Below are positions 1 through 7,721 of a stretch of DNA of 64,000 nt, piece after piece. Made by a program: the position numbers and the translations under genes. Source of the stretch: an uncultured Bacteriovorax sp. (GTDB taxonomy: Bacteria; Bdellovibrionota; Bacteriovoracia; Bacteriovoracales; Bacteriovoracaceae); assembly GCA_946481315.1 (NCBI GenBank), contig CAMLMH010000010.1, forward strand, positions 50,535 through 114,534, written 5' to 3'. The number at the start of each line of letters is the position of its first letter. Positions within the stretch are counted from its first letter, which is position 1. The notes under the pieces were generated by a model. The model worked only from the letters and a program-made list of their open reading frames with translations, did no database searches and was not told the DNA's origin.

Positions 1-589
1 GTGTTTCTACCAGTGTAACATCAGTCGATTTTAATCCCCAGCCCCGGCATGTTTCAATCTGATTGGTAAGCAGCATTTCACCGTGAAACATGACCCCCTT
101 AGGCATTCCGGTTGATCCAGAAGTAAAAAGCATCAGGATCGGGTCCTGCATGCCCGAGCGAGTGTTTTCAAAATCGCGGTCTGTAAATTCGTGGTTTAAT
201 TTTACACTCTGGATATCGAGATACTGCCCGCTGCTTTTAAGCAACTGGGATCCGACTCCGGCATAGAGCTTAGGAGAAAGATGCGAGAGAACGGTTTCTA
301 ATTCGCTAACTGAAAGACGAAAATTGAGTGGAACAAAAAGTGCCTTTATTTTTGCACAGGCAAGCATAAGAGTGAGGTGGGCCAGGCAATTGGCCGGAGC
401 ATGAAAGGCCACGCAGTCTGCTGCTCCTACTCCGCGCTCTTTTAAAACACCGGCCCAGGCGTTTACTTCCTGATTTAATTCTAAATAGGTTAATGAGCGA
501 GACTGCCCATTTTCCAGCTGGGCAATGACAGCTGTTTTCTCTTTAAACTCACGCGCATTTTTTTCTAAAAATTCAATCCAGTATTTCAT
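1..589 (-). CDS. AMP-dependent acyl-CoA synthetase/ligase, N-terminal part (cut by window edge)
   Basis: The N-terminal 196 residues of an ANL-superfamily adenylating enzyme, which activates a carboxylic acid as acyl-AMP and usually passes it to CoA. The reading frame runs from an ATG at 589 off the left edge of the window. The A3 phosphate-binding loop FTSGSTGMPKG is seen at residues 155-165, and the region before it matches the usual N-terminal subdomain (LTYLELNQEVNAWAGVL). The start overlaps the stop of the hydrolase gene as ATGA, so the two are probably translationally coupled. It is the last visible gene of a five-gene minus-strand operon with a condensing enzyme, an SDR and two hydrolases. 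The substrate cannot be read from the visible part. Confidence 0.9.
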   Translation of the reverse strand, partial: MKYWIEFLEKNAREFKEKTAVIAQLENGQSRSLTYLELNQEVNAWAGVLKERGVGAADCVAFHAPANCLAHLTLMLACAKIKALFVPLNFRLSVSELETVLSHLSPKLYAGVGSQLLKSSGQYLDIQSVKLNHEFTDRDFENTRSGMQDPILMLFTSGSTGMPKGVMFHGEMLLTNQIETCRGWGLKSTDVTLVET

Positions 590-1299
590 AGTATAGTCTC
601 TAACCAGGGAACAATATGTGTATCCATAATACCTGGCCGTTCAATGAGTGAAGCATGTCCGCCCGGGGCCACTTTTAGCTCGGCATTCTTTGTTTTTGTC
701 AGCATTTTTTCATGAATAAAAACCGGAGTCAGAACATCTTCTCGTCCGGCAATAAAAAGCACAGGGCAACTAATTTCAGTGAGGTCAATAGACGTTTCCA
801 TGGCCCCCAAAATCAGTCCACGAACAACATGCCCGGGAATATCTCCGGCCCGAGTGCGATAAGATAAAAGAAGTTCGTTTTTATCATTGAATACTTCTTC
901 GCCCCAGATCCAGGGAGTGGCAATATCAAAACGATGCTCGCCACCGCCTTGTTCATAGGCTGCTAACCAGCTGCCGAGTTTCGCTTTCATCATCGGCGTC
1001 GGTATATCGTAAGTGTCACAGGCCACACAGGCCTTAACTTTCTCACTAAAACGCCGGGAGAATTCCAAGGCAATTCTTCCACCGTTAGATAAACCAATCA
1101 GGATAATATTTTGCAGTTCGTGCTTATCCAGCACGGCAAGCAAATCTTCCACATGATCATCGAGATGATAAATATTGTCCGGTTTAGGAGATTTCCCCTG
1201 TCCACGACAGTCATATCGTAAAATCTGAAACTTCTCTCGTAGATAAAAACAAGCTCCGTCAAATGAAGTGAGATCGGCAAATAGTCCGTTCACCATCAC
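586..1299 (-). CDS. alpha/beta-fold hydrolase
   Basis: A cytoplasmic alpha/beta hydrolase. The nucleophile elbow is GLSNGG (Ser71), the acid is probably the Asp in GREDVLTP and the His lies in GGHASLIERP. The start is doubtful: GTG at 1299 and ATG at 1296 lie inside the first conserved strand (VVMVNGLF). The open frame continues upstream for 21 more codons that look like the expected beta strands (residues ending in PADPTVV) but contain no ATG, GTG or TTG. Only an ATT at 1362, preceded by GGTGG, could serve as a start there. Its 3' end overlaps the ligase start (ATGA). Its role in the lipid operon is inferred only from context; a thioesterase, lactonase or decarboxylase activity are all possible. 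Confidence 0.85.
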   Translation of the reverse strand: MMVNGLFADLTSFDGACFYLREKFQILRYDCRGQGKSPKPDNIYHLDDHVEDLLAVLDKHELQNIILIGLSNGGRIALEFSRRFSEKVKACVACDTYDIPTPMMKAKLGSWLAAYEQGGGEHRFDIATPWIWGEEVFNDKNELLLSYRTRAGDIPGHVVRGLILGAMETSIDLTEISCPVLFIAGREDVLTPVFIHEKMLTKTKNAELKVAPGGHASLIERPGIMDTHIVPWLETIL

Positions 1300-1352
1300 A
1301 ACAGTTGGATCTGCCGGATGTCGTTTTGTTCCTTCTAGCTGTGAAAAAAGTT

Positions 1353-2084
1353 CTAGCCTAATATTGTACCACCATCAACGTTCAGGCATGTACCTGTAAT
1401 GTAAGAAGCATCATCACTTGCTAAGAATGCATAAGCAGCAGCAATGTCCGCCGGCTCCCCTAATCTTCGAAGACTTGCTTTTTCTTCCATCATGGCGAGA
1501 ACTTTTTCCGGCATTTTCTTAACCATTGGAGTAGCGATGAATCCAGGGGCCACAGCGTTCACGCGGATTTTATCTTTACCTAATTCTTTGGCCATAGTCT
1601 TGGCCATAGCGATTACACCGGCCTTAGTTGCAGAGTAGTTTGTCTGTCCGAAGTTTCCGTAGTGAGCAACAACCGAAGCAGCATGAATGATAGATCCACC
1701 TTTTCCAGCTGCCTTCATGACTTCAGCAGCAGCTTTAGAAAGCTTGAATATAGAAGTGAGGTTAACAGCGATAACGTCGTCCCATTGCTCATCTGTCATT
1801 TTTAACAAAGTCGCATCTTTTGTAATCCCGGCATTGTTGATTAGAACGTCTACACCTTTTGCCATTTCTGCTTTGATCGCGTTTAATGTATCAGCTTTTG
1901 TAACGTCACCAGAAATGTATGTCATCTTATTGGGAAATAGGGCCTTGAGCTCTGATTGCTCCAGCGTCGGCATATCAATTAAGACCAGTTCTGATCCTTC
2001 AGCATAAAATCTTTCCGCTGTCGCGCGACCGATCCCTGAAGCAGCACCTGTGATAAAGACTCTTTTGTTTGTTAAACCTTTCAT
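1353..2084 (-). CDS. short-chain dehydrogenase/reductase, FabG-like (3-oxoacyl reductase type)
   Basis: A classical SDR of 243 residues, the usual length for FabG/PhaB. The cofactor motif TGAASGIG is at 12-19, NNAG at 83-86, and the catalytic Ser137, Tyr150 and Lys154 lie in the AAS and YSATKAG motifs. The C-terminus has the family's typical ITGTCLNVDGG stretch. It probably reduces a beta-ketoacyl thioester with NAD(P)H. It lies 21 bases downstream of the KAS III-like gene, and its stop is next to the following hydrolase, so condensation and ketoreduction are likely steps of one pathway. It is not OleD-like, because OleD proteins belong to the longer extended SDRs. The exact substrate is unknown. 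Confidence 0.9.
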   Translation of the reverse strand: MKGLTNKRVFITGAASGIGRATAERFYAEGSELVLIDMPTLEQSELKALFPNKMTYISGDVTKADTLNAIKAEMAKGVDVLINNAGITKDATLLKMTDEQWDDVIAVNLTSIFKLSKAAAEVMKAAGKGGSIIHAASVVAHYGNFGQTNYSATKAGVIAMAKTMAKELGKDKIRVNAVAPGFIATPMVKKMPEKVLAMMEEKASLRRLGEPADIAAAYAFLASDDASYITGTCLNVDGGTILG

Positions 2085-2105
2085 AAATTCTCCTGCTATT
2101 ATTTT

Positions 2106-3140
2106 TTATCCTAAATCCTGAAGTTCATTCGTCTCAAATGTGTTTGTGTCCCAGCGAAGGGACATCGCAGACCACATGTAACCAATACCTGCTGATGCCA
2201 GTACCACGTGATCACCTTTTTTCAAAAGACCACGTTTTTCAGCAAGTCCCAATGAAAGAACCTGATCAGGGGCTCCGAAGTGACCATAGTGATCGAGGTA
2301 AATCGATTGCTCTGACTTTAATTCCATAGGCCCTAAAATCGCATCGTGTGCTGATTTTTTCATGTGCAGCAATGCCAGGTAATCAATTGGTTTTTTAAGT
2401 TCATTGTCGGCCGCTTCCCGAATCACTTGCAAAAAGTTGACGATTGATCGCTTTTCAAGACGCTCGCGCATTCCCTCAACATCCGGAACCTGAAGAAAAC
2501 TCATGCTGACATCCGGATTGTCGCGAAGCGGATTTCTTGTTCCACCGGCCGGCACGATAACGTCAGTTGTGAAATCGCCATCAGTGATGATGGAAGATTC
2601 TAAAAGAGGATTTTCTGCTATATCGCTTTTTTCCAGAAGGATCGCTGATGCGCCATCGGCAAGATTGTATAAAAAACGTGTGTTGGGATCTTTGTAATTT
2701 ACCAGGTCACCGGTTTTGTGTCCGCCACAAAGCAAAACGCGGTTAATTTTTTTGTCCGTTAACATCAGAGATTTTGCTAAATGCAGACCCAGGATTTTAT
2801 TTGAACAACGGGCAGAGATATCAAAGGCGCGGGCCTTTTTTAATCCCAGCTCTCTTTGGACGTAAATTCCTGCTGTCCAGACGATATAGTCTTTGTATTC
2901 TGATCCTGTCCAGATCACCATATCGATGGAATCCGGATCGATACCTTTCATTACTTTTCGGGCGGCCATCACGGCCATATCACCCGGATGAGTAAATTTA
3001 TCTGCACGACATTTGCGGACAATTCCCATTTTGGATTTAACGACGTGTTCAGGAACTCCGGATTCGCGGGCAATATAGGCCGCATCCTCAAATCCTTCCG
3101 GTAACCAGACAGCTGCTTTTTTCAGGTTGATGAATGTCAT
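2106..3140 (-). CDS. 3-oxoacyl-ACP synthase III-like condensing enzyme with atypical active site
   Basis: A 344-residue thiolase-fold condensing enzyme related to FabH. The nucleophile Cys is at 112 (ARCSNK), the same number as in E. coli FabH, and the His259 in LLHMKK matches the FabH His. Where FabH has Asn (YGN), this protein has His287 (YGHFGAPD). The triad is therefore Cys-His-His rather than Cys-His-Asn, unlike the housekeeping enzyme. It probably makes a C-C bond between two acyl thioesters in a specialised lipid pathway. The start codon overlaps the upstream hydrolase stop (TAATG), indicating coupling. A housekeeping fabH role is unlikely given the neighbours and active site. Confidence 0.85.
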   Translation of the reverse strand: MTFINLKKAAVWLPEGFEDAAYIARESGVPEHVVKSKMGIVRKCRADKFTHPGDMAVMAARKVMKGIDPDSIDMVIWTGSEYKDYIVWTAGIYVQRELGLKKARAFDISARCSNKILGLHLAKSLMLTDKKINRVLLCGGHKTGDLVNYKDPNTRFLYNLADGASAILLEKSDIAENPLLESSIITDGDFTTDVIVPAGGTRNPLRDNPDVSMSFLQVPDVEGMRERLEKRSIVNFLQVIREAADNELKKPIDYLALLHMKKSAHDAILGPMELKSEQSIYLDHYGHFGAPDQVLSLGLAEKRGLLKKGDHVVLASAGIGYMWSAMSLRWDTNTFETNELQDLG

Positions 3141-3967
3141 TAGAGTTTCCCTTTAAAAAATTGTGTTAATCTTGCAGCGACTGCTTGTGGTTTTTCCAGA
3201 AAAAAGAAGTGATCGGTTTCATCGATCCAATCTGTTTCAACTGTCGCTTGAGTCAGCATTTTTTTAAATATGTTCGGTGAATCAGGAGACACAAACCGGT
3301 CTTCCCGTCCGGCCAGGGCCAGTACCGGCATAGTAAGTTCTGATAGATCAGTTTCTTTTTCAATAAAGGCCACGGCCGCACGATTTTGACGAACGAGCTC
3401 TTCAATATCAGCTTTATGCTCTAAGCGCAGATTGATAATGCGGGAAAAGCGATCCGGATTTTTTTCTGCAAGAGTTGGATGTACTGTTCCCATTGTCGCA
3501 TATTGCGCCTGAACCAGCGGATCAAAACTATTAAATTGCCGTAGTCCTTCTTCAGTGAGTTTTGTCGGATGATTAAAATGCGGAGGACCGGAAGTTGTGC
3601 ACATTAAAGCAAGGGCCGAAACTCTCTTTGGATCAAGCAAAGCTAGCTCCTGAGCGATAAAACCCCCCATGGAAATTCCCATAACACCAAATCTCTTAGT
3701 TCCAACGGCATCCATGATGGCCAGCGCATCTTCCGCCAGATTTTTGATCGTATAATCCTCCGGAGTTTTTCCGGATTTGCCCATGCCGCGGTTATCAATT
3801 AACACAATGGTAAAATGTTTTTGTAATTCAGGAGCTAGATCAATGTAATTGTAATGAGAGCAACCAAAGCCAGACAGTCCTAAAAGAACAGGTCCTTGAC
3901 CTGCAACATAATAGGCCACATCCCCGAAATCTCTTTTGATATATTGGAGAATCATCTTTATACCCAC
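3140..3967 (-). CDS. alpha/beta-fold hydrolase, first gene of the lipid operon
   Basis: A 275-residue alpha/beta hydrolase with nucleophile Ser99 in GISMGG, an oxyanion-side SGFG motif near 32-35, an acid in GREDRFVSPD and the His in TDHFFFLEKP. It starts with GTG at 3967; an ATG four codons later (3955) has GTGGG just upstream and is an equally good start. It is the first gene of the five-gene minus-strand operon and overlaps the condensing enzyme by one base. With a second hydrolase in the same operon, one may act as thioesterase and the other as C-C or lactone hydrolase; that split is conjecture. Confidence 0.87.
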   Translation of the reverse strand: MGIKMILQYIKRDFGDVAYYVAGQGPVLLGLSGFGCSHYNYIDLAPELQKHFTIVLIDNRGMGKSGKTPEDYTIKNLAEDALAIMDAVGTKRFGVMGISMGGFIAQELALLDPKRVSALALMCTTSGPPHFNHPTKLTEEGLRQFNSFDPLVQAQYATMGTVHPTLAEKNPDRFSRIINLRLEHKADIEELVRQNRAAVAFIEKETDLSELTMPVLALAGREDRFVSPDSPNIFKKMLTQATVETDWIDETDHFFFLEKPQAVAARLTQFFKGKL

Positions 3968-4167
3968 TTAAAAAAAATGAAGTCCAAAAAGTCACGCTTC
4001 TCCCTCTTATTGTCAAGGTGAGTCTCATCATATTTTTCAATCTAACTTTTTCTGACATCACTACGGAGAATCACTCCTTAACCTCGACGAATACACTGCC
4101 CTCAACTAGTATCTATTTTTTTTTAGACTCATTGTTCAAACCTGGATTTTTCTCGAGGATACTTTTG

Positions 4168-5157
4168 ATGAAGAAATTTTTAACACTGATAGGTTTTCTG
4201 TTTGCAACACATACTGCGATGGCCGCAAATGATGGAATGGAAACCGGAAGTTATCGTGGTGCTTATGGAACACGCAACTTTAAAGTATATGTTCCAAAAA
4301 ATAAGTCAGGAGTCCGATCACTTAAAACAAAACTTCCGGTCGTCGTTATGCTTCATGGTTGTCAGCAAAATGCTGATGATTTCGCTAAAGGTTCCCGTAT
4401 TACAAAATGGGCCGATAAAGAAAAATTCATTGTACTTCTTCCGGAACAAAATCTTGCCTACAATCCTTTCAAATGCTGGAATTGGATCATTCCTTCCAAC
4501 AACTCCCGTTTTGGTGAATCTGAAGTTATCGTTTCTATGGTTGATCAGGTCATCGAAAAATATAATGGTGACAAAGAACGGGTGTTTGCTGCCGGCATGA
4601 GTGCTGGTGCTTCAATGGTCAACATTCTAGGGAACTGTTATCCGGAGCGCTTTAAAGCACTGGGCTCACATGATGGAACTCAATACTACTCTTCTTATTA
4701 CGGTCTGGACTTCGCTGAAGTCGTGCTCTCTGGAGCTTCTGTTCCTGCTCACGTTTCGGCCTTCACTGGTTATGCCTGTGCCAGCATGGTCAAAGAGCGT
4801 CCGAAAAAAATGCCGATCATTATCTTCCACGGCATGAAGAGTCCGCTGATGAGCCCGATGCACGCATTTCAGGTTGAATCGGAATTTAAAATTTTCAACG
4901 ATCTTCTGGATAACGGTATCAGAGATAATTCTTACTTTCTGGATAAAAATGTTGAAAACGTCGCCGAGGGTGATCGCTACGGTTACAATAAATATTCAGT
5001 GATAGATCAGGACAATGATGTGCTGATTGAGCGCTACATGATCAATGATCTGGGACATGGCTGGAGTGGTGGAATGCCGAATATGCCTTACAATGATCCC
5101 AAAGGCCCGGATGCAACGGCCCTCATTATTAAATTTTTCAAACAATACGGATTATAA
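4168..5157 (+). CDS. secreted PHB depolymerase/feruloyl esterase-family protein
   Basis: A 329-residue exported protein. The ATG at 4168 is chosen because it follows TCGAGGA with good spacing and opens a clear signal peptide (MKKFLTLIGFLFATHTAMAA); the open frame continues further upstream but without such features. The mature part matches the Esterase_PHB family: VVVMLHGCQQ oxyanion region, nucleophile in GMSAGAS, and a C-terminal His in DLGHGWSGG. The usual acidic residue after the FHG motif (commonly FHG-x-x-D) is replaced here by FHGMKSPLMSP, so the triad may be changed or the acid may come from elsewhere. It is likely a periplasmic or secreted esterase. It ends just before a hairpin terminator shared with the convergent neighbour. 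Confidence 0.85.
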   Translation: MKKFLTLIGFLFATHTAMAANDGMETGSYRGAYGTRNFKVYVPKNKSGVRSLKTKLPVVVMLHGCQQNADDFAKGSRITKWADKEKFIVLLPEQNLAYNPFKCWNWIIPSNNSRFGESEVIVSMVDQVIEKYNGDKERVFAAGMSAGASMVNILGNCYPERFKALGSHDGTQYYSSYYGLDFAEVVLSGASVPAHVSAFTGYACASMVKERPKKMPIIIFHGMKSPLMSPMHAFQVESEFKIFNDLLDNGIRDNSYFLDKNVENVAEGDRYGYNKYSVIDQDNDVLIERYMINDLGHGWSGGMPNMPYNDPKGPDATALIIKFFKQYGL

Positions 5158-5161
5158 AAAA

Positions 5162-5183
5162 AAGGCCTGCAAACGCAGGCCTT
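5162..5183. terminator. bidirectional intrinsic terminator
   Basis: A 9-bp stem, AAGGCCTGC paired with GCAGGCCTT, with an AAAC loop. On the minus strand it is followed by an uninterrupted run of eight T, so it is strongest for the exported protein gene at 5209-6126. The plus strand has a weaker T-rich tail for the esterase gene. Confidence 0.9.
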
Positions 5184-5208
5184 GTTGATTCTTCATTTTT
5201 TTGTTTTG

Positions 5209-6126
5209 TTAATCGAGCTTATAAAGTTTCCCGTCACCAGTTACGAAAAATGATTCTGCTGTTGTGATGTTTCTCGTCCAGTTTTTTACTGTGTACTGGA
5301 TTTCAACTGTGGCCCCTGCAACTACGTTTTGTGGAGTTCCGATGTTAGAAATCTGAATGAGCTGTGACGTTGCATCCAGGTCAAATCCCCATGAGATTGT
5401 AATATTTCTGGCCGAAGCTCTGATACCTGTAAGGTATTTTCCTTTTCCTTCATACTGGCCGCCGTACTGGAAACTTACACTGTAAACGAAGGAGATAACT
5501 TCAGCACCCAGTCCGTTTGTATAAACGATCTTGTAGTGTTTTGTTACCGGAAGGGACCAGTTCCCCATTTCGTGGACAACAGGATCTTTTGTATCCAGAC
5601 GCGGAAGAACAGAAACTGAGGCCATTGGATTGTTGTTTACAACGGCTCGGCCTTTATCGATTGTCGGCATGATTTTTTGTCCGATGGCAATAAGCTTATC
5701 GACAACCATGATGACACCGTCAAGAAATCCACGTGGTGCCGGAGAAGAACCTCCGCCTTCAGCTGCGACCAGATCTCCGAGATTATTCGAAGGAGGACTA
5801 GGTGGAATTTTTGGAGGACGATTATCTTTATTCTTTTTTGTGTTAATCACTTCACCTTCATCGTTAACTTCCGTCACACTTTTAGGTGTTGCATTGATGA
5901 ACTCCATCGCTTCTTCATCAGTCAGCTGTCTGACTTTAACAGATTTGATCTGAAAGTATGGATCAGTGATAGCTTCTTTTTTAGAAGTAAGCAGAGTTTC
6001 TTTAATTCTTTTTCCGCTGATTTTTCTGATTCGAGAAACTTCAGTTGCCTGTGAATTGACGGCTCCTAAAAGAAGTGCTGCCGTTAATACGGCCAGTGTA
6101 GTTCTCGATAAATTAGGTCTACTCAT
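5209..6126 (-). CDS. exported protein of unknown function
   Basis: I do not recognise the family. The start is taken at ATG 6126, preceded by GGGGGGAT, giving 305 residues; a GTG at 6141 is in frame but lies in the ribosome-binding site. The N-terminus is a signal peptide (SRTTLAVLTAALLLGAVNSQA). A basic, low-complexity Pro/Asn-rich linker around 105-125 separates an N-terminal helical segment from a C-terminal region (about 190-305) that is predicted to be beta-rich and resembles a surface or outer-membrane adhesion-like domain in composition only. It is monocistronic, ending in the strong hairpin at 5162-5183. It is probably periplasmic or surface-exposed. Confidence 0.75.
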   Translation of the reverse strand: MSRPNLSRTTLAVLTAALLLGAVNSQATEVSRIRKISGKRIKETLLTSKKEAITDPYFQIKSVKVRQLTDEEAMEFINATPKSVTEVNDEGEVINTKKNKDNRPPKIPPSPPSNNLGDLVAAEGGGSSPAPRGFLDGVIMVVDKLIAIGQKIMPTIDKGRAVVNNNPMASVSVLPRLDTKDPVVHEMGNWSLPVTKHYKIVYTNGLGAEVISFVYSVSFQYGGQYEGKGKYLTGIRASARNITISWGFDLDATSQLIQISNIGTPQNVVAGATVEIQYTVKNWTRNITTAESFFVTGDGKLYKLD

Positions 6127-6285
6127 TGGTAATCCCCCCACATAATTTTGTTACGAGAGGATGTATCCGTAATTTGGAAAAATCTCAATCAAAGACGTAT
6201 GCATGAGTAAATTTTACAGTAAACCGTGCCCTTCGAGCTTTAACCTTGGCAAAGACTATGTTCTTTTTTTATGGTGGGGAGAAAT

Positions 6286-7122
6286 ATGTCACCGAGACCA
6301 AAATCCATTTTAAGAAAAGAAGGGCTCTTCTATCATCCTACTTTTGTCAAAAAGGCGGAAAAAGAAGAGATCTTAAGTTATTTGCGAACGTTGTACCCCA
6401 TCTGGGAGATGCGCTACTCTGAGCACAATCCCCCGCCCGAGGGCGATACTCAGCGCCAGCTTCTGCGGCCTGTGTATTGGTTGGGGAACTGGCAGTTTGC
6501 CTGCCTTAATTATTATCATCCGCCCAAAGGCATTCACAATCGTTGCATTCACGCGGAAGAGTATCCTCCGGTACTAAAAAAAATGCTTCAAGTGATTGAG
6601 GGAATAACCAAGACACATTTTAAAAAACATGAAATTCCAAAAGGCTGGAAGCTCAATACTTGTCTGATTAATTTCTACGGAACGAAGATTGAAGAAGACG
6701 GAAAAAAAACAGATACGGCCCGGGTGGGAGATCACAAAGATTTTGAACTAGGTCCGGTGGCCTCAATCTCGTTCGGTGAACGGGCCTTCTTTCAATTTGT
6801 GATAGGAAAAAAAGACCTGAAGAACAATGTTGTTTATGAACAGTGGCTGGACGATTGTTCACTGCAGATTTTCGGTGGCGATCTCTATAAGGACCGTCTT
6901 TTTCATCGTGTTCAGAGGGTGGAAAACAAGCTTAAAACACCTTTTCAGCTCAATGTCGGCAACTTTGAAACAAGAAGAATCAATTTTACCTTCCGCTATG
7001 TTCCTGCCGAGCACATTGTGGACTTTGCCCGGCTGCCCGCTGACTTAAAAAGTGATATTACTCCTTACGTAAAGGAGCTTGCATCGCATAACTCTTTTTG
7101 GGAAAAAATCCTTAAAAATTAA
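6286..7122 (+). CDS. AlkB-like 2-oxoglutarate/Fe(II)-dependent dioxygenase
   Basis: A 278-residue protein with the AlkB-fold signature: HKD (HxD iron ligands, in VGDHKDFELG), a distal His in RLFHRVQRV, and the 2-oxoglutarate-binding Arg residues in RRINFTFRYV. ATG 6286 is chosen because GGGGAG lies four bases upstream; an in-frame ATG at 6271 is upstream of that site. AlkB proteins demethylate alkylated nucleic acids, but several bacterial relatives act on other substrates. It appears to be a single-gene unit and is not linked to an ada or alkA gene here. The oxygenase fold is well supported; the DNA-repair role is inferred. Confidence 0.82.
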   Translation: MSPRPKSILRKEGLFYHPTFVKKAEKEEILSYLRTLYPIWEMRYSEHNPPPEGDTQRQLLRPVYWLGNWQFACLNYYHPPKGIHNRCIHAEEYPPVLKKMLQVIEGITKTHFKKHEIPKGWKLNTCLINFYGTKIEEDGKKTDTARVGDHKDFELGPVASISFGERAFFQFVIGKKDLKNNVVYEQWLDDCSLQIFGGDLYKDRLFHRVQRVENKLKTPFQLNVGNFETRRINFTFRYVPAEHIVDFARLPADLKSDITPYVKELASHNSFWEKILKN

Positions 7123-7197
7123 AAAGTTGTTGCCTTTGTCTACTTCTTCAATTATTTGTTTGAGCAATCAAACATCTTAATTTAAGGAGTGTTCTTA

Positions 7198-7641
7198 ATG
7201 AAAGCTATGCTTTTTTCACTCGTTCTTTTCTCTTTATCCTCTTATGCCCATGTTGAACCAGGCAACTATTCAGGCCGGGATCAAAACGGTAAAGATTGTT
7301 CATTCATTGTCGGCGACATGTGGTTTGAAGATAACATGCACCATCCTCTGACTGAGCGTTTACCTGTTTCTGGAATTACTTTCGCTGGTGTGCAAATGGA
7401 CAACGTCATCTGGAATTTAGGTCATCCTCCGGTGATCAATACAGAAGTAGGAACGAACCGCTACAATCATGGTTTGTTTCAGCAAATTATTCCGACAAAA
7501 GTGGGAGCTGAAAGTGTGACCCTTCTCAAAAGAGACGACAAAGAAGATGAAGAAGATGGACGCCCGGTGGGAATTATCTTTGTTAAAGACAATTACCGCA
7601 GTCGCGATCTCTCAGTAGTTAGGACTTGTTTGCTTGATTAA
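7198..7641 (+). CDS. small exported protein of unknown function
   Basis: A 147-residue protein with a signal peptide (MKAMLFSLVLFSLSSYAHV). ATG 7198 has AAGGAG nine bases upstream, which settles the start against the in-frame GTG at 7189. The mature part has an acidic stretch near 110-120 (RDDKEDEEDGR) and two Cys residues, one early and one near the C-terminus (VRTC), that could form a disulfide. I recognise no family. It is probably periplasmic. Confidence 0.75.
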   Translation: MKAMLFSLVLFSLSSYAHVEPGNYSGRDQNGKDCSFIVGDMWFEDNMHHPLTERLPVSGITFAGVQMDNVIWNLGHPPVINTEVGTNRYNHGLFQQIIPTKVGAESVTLLKRDDKEDEEDGRPVGIIFVKDNYRSRDLSVVRTCLLD

Positions 7642-7684
7642 GAAAAAAATATTTTAGAGTTTTTAAAAAAGGTGAAGCCTGGGC

Positions 7685-7713
7685 TTGACTTACGCAAAAG
7701 TTACGCTTAGGCT
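7685..7713 (+). promoter_or_regulatory. lexA promoter with direct-repeat candidate LexA operator
   Basis: A -35 box TTGACT (7685-7690) and a possible -10 box TAGGCT (7708-7713) are separated by 17 bases. Between and over them lie two copies of TTACGC (7690-7695 and 7701-7706), repeated with an 11-base period, one helical turn, in the place where an autorepressor would bind. There is no Shine-Dalgarno site before the ATG at 7722, and the expected transcription start falls at about 7720-7722, so the mRNA may be leaderless. The operator role is inferred. Confidence 0.6.
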
Positions 7714-7721
7714 TTATCTAT

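Noticed and set aside
1353..2084. SDR as OleD
   Set aside because: OleD proteins are extended SDRs of well over 300 residues; this one is a 243-residue classical FabG-like enzyme.
3968..4060. Promoter for the lipid operon: a perfect TTGACA on the minus strand at 4016-4011
   Set aside because: No acceptable -10 box lies at 16-18 bases; the sequence there is GACTTT. The promoter may exist but the evidence is half complete.
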